The notes beneath the pieces were generated by a model, which searched no databases, was not told the origin of the DNA, and was given only the letters and a program-made list of their open reading frames with translations. A DNA stretch of 64,000 bases from Pieris napi (lineage: Eukaryota > Arthropoda > Insecta > Lepidoptera > Pieridae), in contig NC_062258.1 in assembly GCF_905475465.1 (NCBI RefSeq), positions 620,001 to 684,000 on the forward strand, read 5' to 3'. Below, one piece after another: positions 8,798 to 19,266 of the stretch. A program made the position numbers and the translations under genes. Numbering within the stretch: position 1 is the stretch's first letter; every line of letters begins with the position of its first letter.

Positions 8798-10476
8798 CTT
8801 TAAAATTATCCCAACGTTTTGCATACTTTACATATTTTGAAAATGCACACCAAAAGGGACGTGGTTTTTATTTTGATTTTATTTTTAACTTGTTTTTAAT
8901 TAATACTTTTGTTAAAATATGTGCAACAAGATTTAAGTTTAGCCTGAAATTGTCTTTGTTACTCACAAACTATATCTAATAAAAACGCAGTGACACGATT
9001 CGATAAAAATTGCTACGTAAAATATCTTGCATGTGCGAATCAGACCCTAATAAAAACCGGCGCGTGCGCAACTTGCAAATAATTACGATGCCAAATAGTC
9101 GGTTAAAGTAGCGAATTGAGTCGATTTGAACCCGGTAATAATGTTATGGGTTTTCATTATCCTTTCCCCAAATATATACTGTATACTCTATATTTTGGTG
9201 AAAGAAAAAGAAATGTATGAATATATCAATTACTGTTCTGGTGGTATCGATGATAGTCATACCTCGGAGCTATTGAGTCGGATTACCATCAAATATCATC
9301 TTATTGAAAGACTTAAGATGAAAATCGTATTGTATTTGACATGCAGTACTTATACTTGACTACGTCTTGACTTTGACTCAGTGCTGTTCGAAGTTGCGTT
9401 CGCATACATATTCAGATAGATTTTGTAAAAGGCCTTTTTTAAATTTAGAACATCAAAAACATAATTTATTCCTTGAAGACAATGTTCTTATTTTAAATAA
9501 AGTTTGACAGTCAAAAATGTTGTTTAAAAATTTAAATATCGAACGTCATTCGTTGGCGCGGTAATTAAGCCTCTAAGTATACAGAATGAAAATGATGTTA
9601 CACGTGTCTATGGACAATCTATTATAATTCTGGTAGCAATTACTGCATTCCGGGCCGCTCGACAATTACCTCGTAAAAATTTGATTTCAATTAAGCAATG
9701 CCGAATTGAAATTCAATTTGCATATAAATAGGGTTTATGGGTAAAGAAATATTAAAATTTTAAAGTGGTTTTGATAACATTGTCTGAAGTTTAGGCTGTC
9801 AAACTTTTCATCTAGATCTCTTCGTAGAACCGTCCTAGGTTCTAGTATCCCTAGAATGTTTATGTTAGCTTATAAATTTACCCTGAAATTAAACCCTTCC
9901 ATCACAGATTTGCAGATATATATGTACATATATATATATTTATCATAACAATATTTTTCGTTTTTAAATCATATATATATATATATAGTTTAGCCTGCCT
10001 GTTACAGACAATTCGTTTTTATTATTTATAGATATTAATGCAATGCCCGTTGGCAAATAAACCTTTTTTTAATAAATAGACGAATTGGCGCCATATTTGT
10101 TACAATGTTCGCGTTTGGAAATTCTAGTAACGAGGTATTTATTTCTTTAGTTCGGCAATTTTGACAGCTCTCAAGATGAAATGTATTTTGACATATAGGG
10201 CTGGGATAGTATTATATAACTAACGTAGTATAGTATAGTATAATATACGTAGTATATATATAATATTTGTGCCATTGACAGATCTGTTAACTGATTTTGA
10301 AAACTATCTTATATTTCCATAGACACTACACCGGACATAATCGAGACGGCCGAAGCCACAGTTTCGCTAGTTAAAATGGTTCATGTCTATGAAACCACAT
10401 AACAAAAACCAACTGACCACTAAATAAACCTATCAGATCAAATAAGTCAAATCATACACCGTACTGTGTTGCATCT
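8798..10476. other. Non-coding left flank of the tandem array, with AT microsatellites
   Basis: The only ORF of note (9126-9359, plus) is short, AT-rich and without recognisable motifs. Alternating TA tracts lie at about 9919-9942 and 9969-9987, and a TAG/TATA-rich tract at about 10226-10270. The array starts at 10477 with no transposon terminus at the boundary. Confidence 0.5.
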
Positions 10477-11996
10477 TGGCATCTTTAGACGAATCAACTG
10501 ACAGTGTAAAAGGTTTATTTTGATCATAATATGTCAAGACAGGGGCTTTAGTTATAGTCTCTTTTAATACATTAAATTCTATGTTATGTCTCTCTTGCCA
10601 AGACCATTCATTTTCTTTAGACAAAAGCATTCTTAAATTAGAAGTTTTTTCTGACAGATTCTCTATGTATGAGCCTAAGTATGTAACCATACCTAAAAAT
10701 CTTTGTAATTCTGTGACATTTGTAGGGGGTGGCATACTGCAAATGGCTTTGACTTTGTTTTCATCAACTTTCACACCATCTTTAGAAAAGATGTGTCTTA
10801 AGTACTTGACTTTACTTTTAGATATATTAGACTTTTCTTTATTAAATTTTATTCCTAACTCCCTAGCTCTATCTAAGACTTGTTTTAATCTAAAATCATG
10901 TTCTTCTTTTGTTTGACCATAAATTAGGAAATCGTCCATCATAATTTGGACTCCTGAAATGTCACTGAATCTGTTTGTCATGATGGAATGAAACAGTTCT
11001 GGAGCTGCATTTATCCCGAAGGGTAGTCTTAGGAATCTATATCTACCTTGAGGTGTGATGAATGTACATAGCTTTGAAGAAGCTTCATCTAATTTAAGCA
11101 TATAAAAACCTTTGTTTGCGTACCAGAGAGGCTGGATTTAATTTCATCAATAGTTGGAAATTGATAATGAGGACGCACAATGGCTTTATTAAGTTTTCTT
11201 GGATCAATGCACAGGCGTAGTTTACCATTCTTTTTTGAGGCAATTACAATTGAGCTAACCCATTTAGTAGGTTCCTCGACTTTGGTTATAATTTGATCTT
11301 TTTCTAACATGGCTTATTCTTCTTTTAATTGTTCTAAGAGACTGAATGGACATCTATAGATGGTACAGCATCAGGCTTCATTGACAAATGACATTCGTAA
11401 TCTTTAAGACAACCTATTCCTGAGAAGAGATCTTTATATTCAACAAGCTGTGATACATTGACAGACTCATGAAATTGGACATTATGGACTCTTTTGACTA
11501 ATTTTAAATTCTCACAACTGTTGCGACCAATAATATTTCTACAAGGTATATCTATAATGTGGAAATTGACATTGTATACTTTGTTGTTATGTGTGACAGA
11601 CAGAATGCATTGACCTACTGTAGGTAATACTTCACCGCTAAAGGTTGAAAGTTTGTGATTACTTTTCTTTAAACTACTCAATGACAAATTAAGTTTTTTG
11701 TAAGAGTTAAATGATAAAATGTTAGTGTCAGCACCTGTGTCAAGTAAAAAGTCTACATTCTTACTATTTATGGACAAAGTTATATGATAAGGGTTTCTTT
11801 GGCTGACAGAAATCTCATTAGTGAAAAGACTATTTAGAAAATAAGTATCAATGGGATTACCCATACTTTTTTCTTCTATGAATCTCACATGTGTGCTGCG
11901 GCAACACTTGGCAAAGTGATTCGGCTTGTGGCAGTTGTTACAGATGACTCCCATGGCTGGACATTTTGTACGGTGAACTTGACCACATCTGGAGCA
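10477..11996 (-). pseudogene. Ty3/gypsy gag-pol remnant, copy 1 (cut by array edge)
   Basis: The gag zinc knuckles and protease (11996-11334) and RT (11310-10480) are as in the full copies. The reading frame is cut at the array boundary in RNase H, shortly after the FTLSVDSS block, and runs into flanking sequence to a stop at 10433. Confidence 0.88.
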
Positions 11997-12002
11997 GTTC
12001 CT

Positions 12003-12800
12003 TATACAAAAACATACATATAAAAAAGTAGGTTACATAAGTTATTAGGCAACGGGCGGCGTTATCGCTAACAAGCGATTTCTTCCAGGCAACCCTAGTA
12101 TGGTAAAATATAGAAAGAAACACATACAGAGGATAAAGTACAAGAAGTGCATAAATAATAACTATATAACTAAATAACTAAAGTAAACTAAAATCTAAGT
12201 TAATCTAAAATCTAAGTTAATAATCTATTTAATATATAAAATTCTCGTGTCACAATAATTGTTTTCCCATACTCCTCCGAAACGGCTTAACCAATTCTTA
12301 TAAAAAATTTTATGCATAATTAGTAAGTTTGAGAATCGGACAACATCTATTTTTCATCCCCCTAAATGTTAAGGGTGGTCCCACACCTAAATTTTTATTT
12401 TTTACACAAAACTTTTTGTTTTATTTTTTTTATGATACAGCATACAAAAATACATACAACCCTTAATTGTCATCCCTCTACGATCAACCCCTATTTTTTA
12501 TAATAGTAGATAATTATTTTTATTGAACTAAAAAAATGTTTCCTAGAAATTATATACCTACAGTCCAAAACGACGTTTTCCGGGTCAGCTAGTAATAATA
12601 TTTAAACAAATATGTAAAAGTTAATCCTAGGATTATCGAGTCACAACAGCTATTATATATATGTAGCTAATTACGAGGCAGGAGATAAATGCTCAAAAAG
12701 AAGATTTAAAAAAAAAAATTAAAGACAGCTCGTCTGATACCAAGAGGTAAGGAGTTCCAAAGCAGAAGACTGCACAGTAAAGGAAGAGTGATAGAATAAA
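12003..12800 (-). mobile_element. LINE 3'-end remnant, interrupted by a Helitron
   Basis: On the minus strand, about 12800-12700 can be read as LLWNSLPLGIRRA, the typical C-terminal signature of non-LTR reverse transcriptases, followed by a stop and an AT-rich 3' UTR. After the Helitron (12592-12224) the UTR continues to a block near 12040-12090 (GGTTGCCTGGAAGAAATCGC, then AGCGATAACGCCGCC) that resembles the 3' tail of lepidopteran RTE-like LINEs. That likeness is from memory. The tail abuts the gypsy gag fragment near 12000. Every unit has the same arrangement. Confidence 0.6.
12224..12592 (+). mobile_element. Non-autonomous Helitron (369 bp), unit 1
   Basis: It starts TC and ends CTAG, and lies between A and T as Helitrons do. 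A short AAAAC/GTTTT hairpin (12567-12579) sits about ten bases before the 3' end. It has no coding capacity. Internal text such as CATACTCCTCCGAAACGGC resembles a common lepidopteran Helitron family (recalled, not searched). It would need a Rep/helicase supplied elsewhere. Confidence 0.8.
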
Positions 12801-12877
12801 TGTAATATTAAGTAGATTAATAAAATAAAACTGTTATTATTTTTTATTGTATTATTATTTAACATAAAAGATATAAA

Positions 12878-13153
12878 GCAGTTTTGGTGTAGTGGTATCA
12901 GCATGTTATTCTCATCCTTAGGGTCGTAGGTTCGAACCCCGGCTGTTTACCAATGTAATTTCTGTATATTTTTTTAAAAATCGCTCGTACGGTGGTGTAT
13001 AAAATTGTAAAGAAACCGAGTTGCCATATACACAAAAGTCGGCGGGGTATGTCAGGCACAGAAGGCTCATCTACGTGCCTATTTGATGAACAAAACCAAG
13101 GATCACGAAACATACAAAAACCTGAAAAGGTTGTAGCGCCACTTATTTTTTTA
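12878..13153 (+). mobile_element. tRNA-derived SINE, unit 1
   Basis: The head has a Pol III box A (TGGTGTAGTGG, 12885-12895) and box B (GGTTCGAACCC, 12929-12939) with 33 bases between them. The acceptor arms do not pair, so it is not a functional tRNA. The body (CAGGCACAGAAGGCTCATC, then GGTTGTAGCGCCAC) resembles a widespread lepidopteran SINE body, recalled from memory. The 3' boundary is approximate. Confidence 0.8.
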
Positions 13154-13464
13154 TAAAGAATAAATCAGAAAAAGAAGTTATCAGCCTGTTAATAAAGTGA
13201 AACAGTTTCGATTGTAGTTGTACAATATTGATTGATGCATGTAGTAATTTAAACTCGCTAATTGGTTAAAAAGAAACATTGTACCAAAGAAATAATAAAC
13301 ATACAGTTTATTCATAAAAACTAAATCAATTTAATTTAATCACCCTTGTTACTAAAGTACTAATTTGTCTCTTTCTGTCAAATTGTGGTAAAGCTGTGAT
13401 GAAAAGAGAGATGTGTACTTTATTCAAAACGATGCAATTAGATATTTTTTGAATTGTCTCTTAG
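13154..13464. other. Unit spacer upstream of the exon-like pair
   Basis: AT-rich, with no transposon signature seen. It ends in a pyrimidine-containing acceptor (GAATTGTCTCTTAG at 13451-13464) leading into exon-like segment A. Confidence 0.45.
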
Positions 13465-13959
13465 GACGAGTTTTAAATAATTTTACCAGACTGAGATCGC
13501 GGACGAACCCTGGTCGAGCCTATAGTGTAGATCCAGTTAAAATTATCTTTTATCTAGAAATTCTTACTACGACTTTCGAAAATACTTCTCACGTAAGTAC
13601 TTATCTAAAATACTGAATTGAAATTATGTAATTTTTACTTCACTAAAAATTACTTCATTTTTCTACGGTCCATTTAAAACTCATAATTATTCAACAATAA
13701 TTTCTTTTTTTGTTTACAATTGTTTATATAATTTGTTTTTATCTGTCTTATATTATTTCTGTTTTCTTAGAAAAAGAGGGGTTTCTTACGTTCGCGTAAA
13801 GAAGACGACAGAGGCGTTCAGTAACTCAGTAACTTCCTAGGCGTAGGTGCGACCAGGTCTTCAGCGTATGTGCCGAAGTCTGCCCGAGAGAGGGAACTTG
13901 ATAGAAGATCAGATGATAGCGATCAGCTTAAATCGTGGGGATCGGCAGATAATATACAG
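13465..13959 (+). pseudogene. Exon-like pair with splice signals, possible captured host-gene fragment, unit 1
   Basis: Segment A (13465-13592, 128 nt) lies between an acceptor AG and a consensus donor GTAAGT. It is open in the frame that ends ...EILTTTFENTSH at a codon boundary. A 178-nt intron with a strong polypyrimidine tract (TTTCTGTTTTCTTAG) leads to segment B (13771-13959, 189 nt, exactly 63 codons), which ends CAG before GTACTG. In phase, B reads KKRGFLRSRKEDDRGVQ, one TAA, then a hydrophilic stretch including ARERELDRRSDD and QLKSWGSADNIQ. The composition looks like real coding sequence. The gene is not identified. The TAA may be a decay mutation. Confidence 0.4.
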
Positions 13960-14952
13960 GTACTGTCTGCGTGTTATTGTGTTTAAAAATTAAATTTTGT
14001 GTACATGTCTAATCAAATGATACAGTTATAATAATTTTAGTAAAAACAAATATTATGTCTAGGACATTGTCAATACATAATATTTTCTGAAACAACGCCA
14101 TCTATGAATGTAGTATATGATTAGTTCACGTGTCTTAAATTTCAAAATTAATGGTCCAAACTGGCATCGACAACTTAGTTTATTCGTTTTCCGCTAGATG
14201 TCTCTATATCAAATTTCTAAACTTACGTAATATCCAATAGATGTCGCGACTGTTTCTTTTAACTTCGTTTTAACACAGTAAAACTACTTAATATACAAAA
14301 CAGTGTTTGTTCGAACACTTATAACTCGAGAACGGTAGGATCGATTTGAATGATTTATAGAATAGCAGAATAACTATTAAAACATTGGTTGGTTGAAGAA
14401 TAACATACGATTCCATCATTTAAGGTTCATTCCGTCGATCCGGTAAACTCTTCCCTCATCTGAACATATTTAATTAAAGATAGTGATGAGATAATGACGT
14501 ATTTTAGATGTAAAAAATGTAGAATAATGTGAGTAATGAAAGATGATCGATATACCTATTTGGCTGACAAATTTTGTAATGTTGAGAAGCGCAATTTGGT
14601 GATAGGGATTCGGCTTTCAACTATTACGTCACGCAATTTTTGGAGATAATTGAGCAACGAGCCGTAACGTTTTACTATACCCAAGTGTATAATAATTGTG
14701 TAAATATTATTATTCAGGCAGAATACAGATGTTAATGATAATTGTCATCAGACACTATCAGCATGTGGCAAACACAAACATGTCATGTATTGAAACGTGT
14801 ATCGTGTTATGGTGGGTGGCCAGGTAAGCGGTTATTAAAATAAGACGACATTACTGTTATTCATAAACATATGTTCAGCCATGACAGGCGGTCCGAGACA
14901 TACTACAGGAAACGGAAACCCATAGATAATATTAAATCATAGATACGTAACA
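13960..14952 (-). repeat. Gypsy 3' LTR (right end certain, left end unresolved) plus unit spacer
   Basis: In gypsy orientation the LTR starts TGTTACG at 14952, directly after the polypurine tract. Three places on the plus strand (13972, 14730, 14805) carry TGTTA and could be the other LTR end. No 5' LTR exists in the unit to decide between them. The leftward part also contains several GATGTC and CCATCTA words. No ORF is supported. Confidence 0.5.
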
Positions 14953-14960
14953 TCTCCCTT
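14953..14960 (-). promoter_or_regulatory. Gypsy polypurine tract
   Basis: AAGGGAGA on the element strand immediately precedes the LTR start. It is the expected primer for plus-strand DNA synthesis and fixes the LTR boundary. Confidence 0.65.
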
Positions 14961-15247
14961 ATTAAGAAAAGAAAACATGGCATGAAGTGGAACATAGTAC
15001 GTACGTAAGTATACACTTTTGTTTTTTTTTACATTGACAAAATTCTTACATACTATTAGACTGAAATAATGGTACGGAACATTGACTTGACTGACATTTT
15101 CAATTTTGACAGTTCTCACATTGACGTCTACTAAATTGACATAACTGTGTTTTGACAGCTACACAAAACAAAATTAGGTTAAAGACATTAAACAATACAT
15201 TTACAAACTAAGTACAAATTATGAACTTAATCTAGATTCTAGACTAA

Positions 15248-15664
15248 TTACCAAAATCTTCGGGGCTTTATGATAGCTCTGCCGAATGAAGAATAAGTTG
15301 TGTGGTGAGTACGTGTATTTGGTGTATGTGATGTGTTTGTTTTAGATTCTTGGACAGGATTATTTCTACCAGGGGATTGATAATTCGATGGAGAAGACGG
15401 CGATACATTGGAAGGGGACGTTGGATCAGTATCTTGTGGAACTGACGGGGATGGAAGTGAACTACTACTAGGAGGGGACTCAGAGGGTGAAAGTTTTGGT
15501 TGTAGGATGTGTTGGCGATTACGACGAAAAGTACCTTCCGGGGAGACATCATATACTATATATGATCTAGGCTGTGGACCTATGTCAGAAACAGTACCAG
15601 GTGTCCAAATACTGTCTGGCTGTTTCTTGAAGTATATTTTATCACCAATGTTTAGGGAAGACAA
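15248..15664 (-). pseudogene. Gypsy integrase C-terminal domain
   Basis: The product starts inside the integrase just past the deletion junction. IGDKIYFKKQPDSIWTPGTV and PRSYIVYDVSPEGTFRRNRQ are the DNA-binding tail typical of insect Ty3/gypsy integrases. A Ser/Pro-rich tail ends PRRFW. No upstream ATG fits: the open frame begins at a TTG after an in-frame TAA, so it is not a functional start. Confidence 0.85.
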
Positions 15665-16046
15665 CGGTTACGGTTACGGCTACTGGTATAATGACACTGT
15701 TGTTTTTGAAGACAATGCCATTAATAATGTGTATATCAGTTTTTAAAGGAAAATAAGACCTAAGGATGTCTGGAAGTAATTTTTTATGTTCAGGCCAACC
15801 TTCTATGCAACATTTACTTAAGAGTGACAATTCCTTGTCTTGGGAAGTTAGTTCTTGAATAGATTTAAGTTTATTTGGACTAACTGACAGTGATCTAATG
15901 ACTAAATTGACATGTAAATCTAGGTCAGAATCAAGATCATGTAATGACTGTTCTGGTAAAGCTGCTCTGGACAGAGTATCAGCTACATAAAGATATTTAC
16001 CTGGTTTGTAAGTTACATTGAGGTCATATGGTTGTAATCTCAGCAT
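15642..16046 (-). pseudogene. Gypsy RNase H end and start of integrase
   Basis: YKPGKYLYVADTLSRA is the end of the RNase H/connection region. The following stretch, to NNSVIIP, is the linker leading to integrase. At that point the frame enters a short GTAACC repeat and terminates, because the integrase HHCC and catalytic domains are deleted. Confidence 0.85.
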
Positions 16047-16903
16047 TATTCTTTGAAGACGGGGTGGAATGTTGTAAATTGGTTTTTTATAGATACTATT
16101 GGTTTGAGGTCTGTTTCAACCAAAGTGTGGCGACCATAGACATATTGGTGAAACTTTGTACAACCAAATAGGATTGCTAATAGCTCTTTCTCAATCTGAG
16201 AGTATGACTGTTGACATGAGCTTAATGAAGCTGAAGCATATGCAATGGGGTGTTTATCATGGCAAATCACTGCACCCATGGCATCTTTAGACGAATCAAC
16301 TGACAGTGTAAAAGGTTTATTTTGATCATAATATGTCAAGACAGGGGCTTTAGTTATAGTCTCTTTTAATACATTAAATTCTATGTTATGTCTCTCTTGC
16401 CAAGACCATTCATTTTCTTTAGACAAAAGCATTCTTAAATTAGAAGTTTTTTCTGACAGATTCTCTATGTATGAGCCTAAGTATGTTACCATACCTAAAA
16501 ATCTTTGTAATTCTGTGACATTTGTAGGGGGTGGCATACTGCAAATGGCTTTGACTTTGTTTTCATCAACTTTCACACCATCTTTAGAAAAGATGTGTCT
16601 TAAGTACTTGCCTTTACTTTTAGATATATTAGACTTTTCTTTATTAAATTTTATTCCTAACTCCCTAGCTCTATCTAAGACTTGTTTTAATCTAAAATCA
16701 TGTTCTTCTTTTGTTTGACCATAAATTAGGAAATCGTCCATCATAATTTGGACTCCTGAAATGTCACTGAATCTGTTTGTCATGATGGAATGAAACAGTT
16801 CTGGAGCTGCATTTATCCCGAAGGGTAGTCTTAGGAATCTATATCTACCTTGAGGTGTGATGAATGTACATAGCTTTGAAGAAGCTTCATCTAATTTAAG
16901 CAT
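16046..16903 (-). pseudogene. Gypsy reverse transcriptase palm/thumb and RNase H
   Basis: A 285-residue frame. LPFGINAAPELFHSIM is RT motif B, and MMDDFLIYG is motif C with the catalytic Asp pair (usually YVDD or YMDD). RNase H blocks follow: FTLSVDSS with its Asp, SQIEKELLAI with its Glu, and VETDLKPIV with its Asp (His is usual where Leu stands here). The frame is lost at an A run soon after. RT motif A, which holds the first catalytic Asp, is absent at the N-terminal edge, so polymerase activity is impossible. Confidence 0.88.
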
Positions 16904-17112
16904 ATAAAAACCTTTGTTTGCGTACCAGAGAGGCTGGATTTAATTTCATCAATAGTTGGAAATTGATAATGAGGACGCACAATGGCTTTATTAAGTTTTC
17001 TTGGATCAATGCACAGGCGTAGTTTACCATTCTTTTTTGAGGCAATTACAATTGAGCTAACCCATTTAGTAGGTTCCTCGACTTTGGTTATAATTTGATC
17101 TTTTTCTAACAT
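16891..17112 (-). pseudogene. Gypsy reverse transcriptase fingers
   Basis: LRLCIDPRKLNKAIV and HYQFPTIDEI are the early RT blocks. The frame ends a few residues on, where the sequence jumps from LSGT to the codons just after motif A, losing the catalytic Asp and shifting frame. Upstream, an in-frame TAA (17116-17118) separates it from protease. Confidence 0.88.
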
Positions 17113-17135
17113 GGCTTATTCTTCTTTTAATTGTT

Positions 17136-17798
17136 CTAAGAGACTGAATGGACATCTATAGATGGTACAGCATCAGGCTTCATTGACAAATGACATTCGT
17201 AATCTTTAAGACAACCTATTCCTGAGAAGAGATCTTTATATTCAACAAGCTGTGATACATTGACAGACTCATGAAATTGGACATTATGGACTCTTTTGAC
17301 TAATTTTAAATTCTCACAACTGTTGCGACCAATAATATTTCTACAAGGTATATCTATAATGTGGAAATTGACATTGTATACTTTGTTGTTATGTGTGACA
17401 GACAGAATGCATTGACCTACTGTAGGTAATACTTCACCGCTAAAGGTTGAAAGTTTGTGATTACTTTTCTTTAAACTACTCAATGACAAATTAAGTTTTT
17501 TGTAAGAGTTAAATGATAAAATGTTAGTGTCAGCACCTGTGTCAAGTAAAAAGTCTACATTCTTACTATTTATGGACAAAGTTATATGATAAGGGTTTCT
17601 TTGGCTGACAGAAATCTCATTAGTGAAAAGACTATTTAGAAAATAAGTATCAATGGGATTACCCATACTTTTTTCTTCTATGAATCTCACATGTGTGCTG
17701 CGGCAACACTTGGCAAAGTGATTCGGCTTGTGGCAGTTGTTACAGATGACTCCCATGGCTGGACATTTTGTACGGTGAACTTGACCACATCTGGAGCA
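17136..17798 (-). pseudogene. Gypsy gag zinc knuckles plus protease
   Basis: From 17798 the frame gives a short knuckle (CSRCGQVHRTKC) and a regular CX2CX4HX4C knuckle (CNNCHKPNHFAKCC). After a spacer comes FLLDTGADTNILS, the retroviral-type aspartic protease active site, then IIGRNSCENL. The frame ends at a TAG (17136-17138) after a frameshift. Upstream of 17798 the sequence belongs to the LINE tail, so the rest of gag is gone. Confidence 0.9.
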
Positions 17799-18025
17799 GT
17801 TCCTTATACAAAAACATACATATAAAAAAGTAGGTTACATAAGTTATTAGGCAACGGGCGGCGTTATCGCTAACAAGCGATTTCTTCCAGGCAACCCTAG
17901 TATGGTAAAATATAGAAAGAAACACATACAGAGGATAAAGTACAAGAAGTGCATAAATAATAACTATATAACTAAATAACTAAAGTAAACTAAAATCTAA
18001 GTTAATCTAAAATCTAAGTTAATAA

Positions 18026-18394
18026 TCTATTTAATATATAAAATTCTCGTGTCACAATAATTGTTTTCCCATACTCCTCCGAAACGGCTTAACCAATTCT
18101 TATAAAAAATTTTATGCATATTCAGTAAGTTTGAGAATCGGACAACATCTATTTTTCATCCCCCTAAATGTTAAGGGTGGTCCCACACCTAAATTTTTAT
18201 TTTTTACACAAAACTTTTTGTTTTATTTTTTTTATGATACAGCATACAAAAATACATACAACCCTTAATTGTCATCCCTCTACGATCAACCCCTATTTTT
18301 TATAATAGTAGATAATTATTTTTATTGAACTAAAAAAATGTTTCCTAGAAATTATATACCTACAGTCCAAAACGACGTTTTCCGGGTCAGCTAG
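18026..18394 (+). mobile_element. Helitron, unit 2
   Basis: Carries the GCATATTCAG variant near 18117, also seen in units 3, 4 and 7-9. Confidence 0.8.
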
Positions 18395-18680
18395 TAATAA
18401 TATTTAAACAAATATGTAAAAGTTAATCCTAGGATTATCGAGTCACAACAGCTATTATATATATGTAGCTAATTACGAGGCAGGAGATAAATGCTCAAAA
18501 AGAAGATTTAAAAAAAAAAAATTAAAGACAGCTCGTCTGATACCAAGAGGTAAGGAGTTCCAAAGCAGAAGACTGCACAGTAAAGGAAGAGTGATAGAAT
18601 AAATGTAATATTAAGTAGATTAATAAAATAAAACTGTTATTATTTTTTATTGTATTATTATTTAACATAAAAGATATAAA

Positions 18681-18955
18681 GCAGTTTTGGTGTAGTGGTA
18701 TCAGCATGTTATTCTCATCCTTAGGGTCGTAGGTTCGAACCCCGGCTGTTTACCAATGTAATTTCTGTATATTTTTTTAAAATCGCTCGTACGGTGGTGT
18801 ATAAAATTGTAAAGAAACCGAGTTGCCATATACACAAAAGTCGGCGGGGTATGTCAGGCACAGAAGGCTCATCTACGTGCCTATTTGATGAACAAAACCA
18901 AGGATCACGAAACATACAAAAACCTGAAAAGGTTGTAGCGCCACTTATTTTTTTA
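18681..18955 (+). mobile_element. tRNA-derived SINE, unit 2
   Basis: One A shorter in the run near 18780 than in the other units. Boxes A and B are unchanged. Confidence 0.8.
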
Positions 18956-19266
18956 TAAAGAATAAATCAGAAAAAGAAGTTATCAGCCTGTTAATAAAGT
19001 GAAACAGTTTCGATTGTAGTTGTACAATATTGATTGATGCATGTAGTAATTTAAACTCGCTAATTGGTTAAAAAGAAACATTGTACCAAAGAAATAATAA
19101 ACATACAGTTTATTCATAAAAACTAAATCAATTTAATTTAATCACCCTTGTTACTAAAGTACTAATTTGTCTCTTTCTGTCAAATTGTGGTAAAGCTGTG
19201 ATGAAAAGAGAGATGTGTACTTTAGTCAAAACGATGCAATTAGATATTTTTTGAATTGTCTCTTAG

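Larger units (their letters stand above)
10477..16278. repeat. Composite tandem array, unit 1 (5802 bp, edge unit)
   Basis: First unit of a head-to-tail array that continues past the right edge. The unit boundary is set where similarity begins at the left edge, inside RNase H coding sequence. Order on the plus axis: gypsy RT/protease/gag knuckle (reverse), LINE tail, Helitron, LINE C-terminus, SINE, exon-like pair, gypsy 3' LTR, integrase C-terminus, RNase H end. It carries the short (A) spacer form near 12150. It has private differences, such as GTAACC for GTTACC near 10685 and a Val for Gly in the RT thumb region, which fits an array-edge unit that escapes homogenisation. Confidence 0.95.
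14953..17798 (-). pseudogene. Ty3/gypsy gag-pol remnant, copy 2 (full remnant, described in parts below)
   Basis: Order on the minus strand: gag zinc knuckles and protease, RT, RNase H, integrase C-terminus, 3' UTR, polypurine tract. Missing are the 5' LTR, all of gag before the knuckles, and the integrase zinc and catalytic domains. Lesions shared by all copies are a frameshift after protease (about 17140-17165), a TAA at 17116-17118, a small deletion with frameshift removing RT motif A (about 16905-16930), a frameshift at an A run (16085-16090), and the integrase deletion at about 15660-15680. Confidence 0.9.

Noticed and set aside
9126..9359. Small protein-coding gene
   Set aside because: 77 residues, AT-driven composition, no motif and no regulatory context.
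10581..10916. Plus-strand 111-residue ORF repeated in every unit
   Set aside because: It is antisense to the RT/RNase H frame, which has clear motifs.
12878..12953. A genuine tRNA gene in each unit
   Set aside because: Boxes A and B are good, but the acceptor arms and much of the T stem do not pair, and the sequence runs into a SINE body.
14718..14823. A third exon (acceptor ATTATTCAG, donor CCAGGTAAG)
   Set aside because: In the phase set by segment B it stops after five codons, and it probably lies in the gypsy LTR.
15657..15680. Short GGTTAC repeat as a telomere-like tract
   Set aside because: Only two to three degenerate copies, located exactly at the integrase deletion junction.
15408..15746. 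Plus-strand 112-residue ORF repeated in every unit
   Set aside because: Antisense shadow of the integrase C-terminus and junction.
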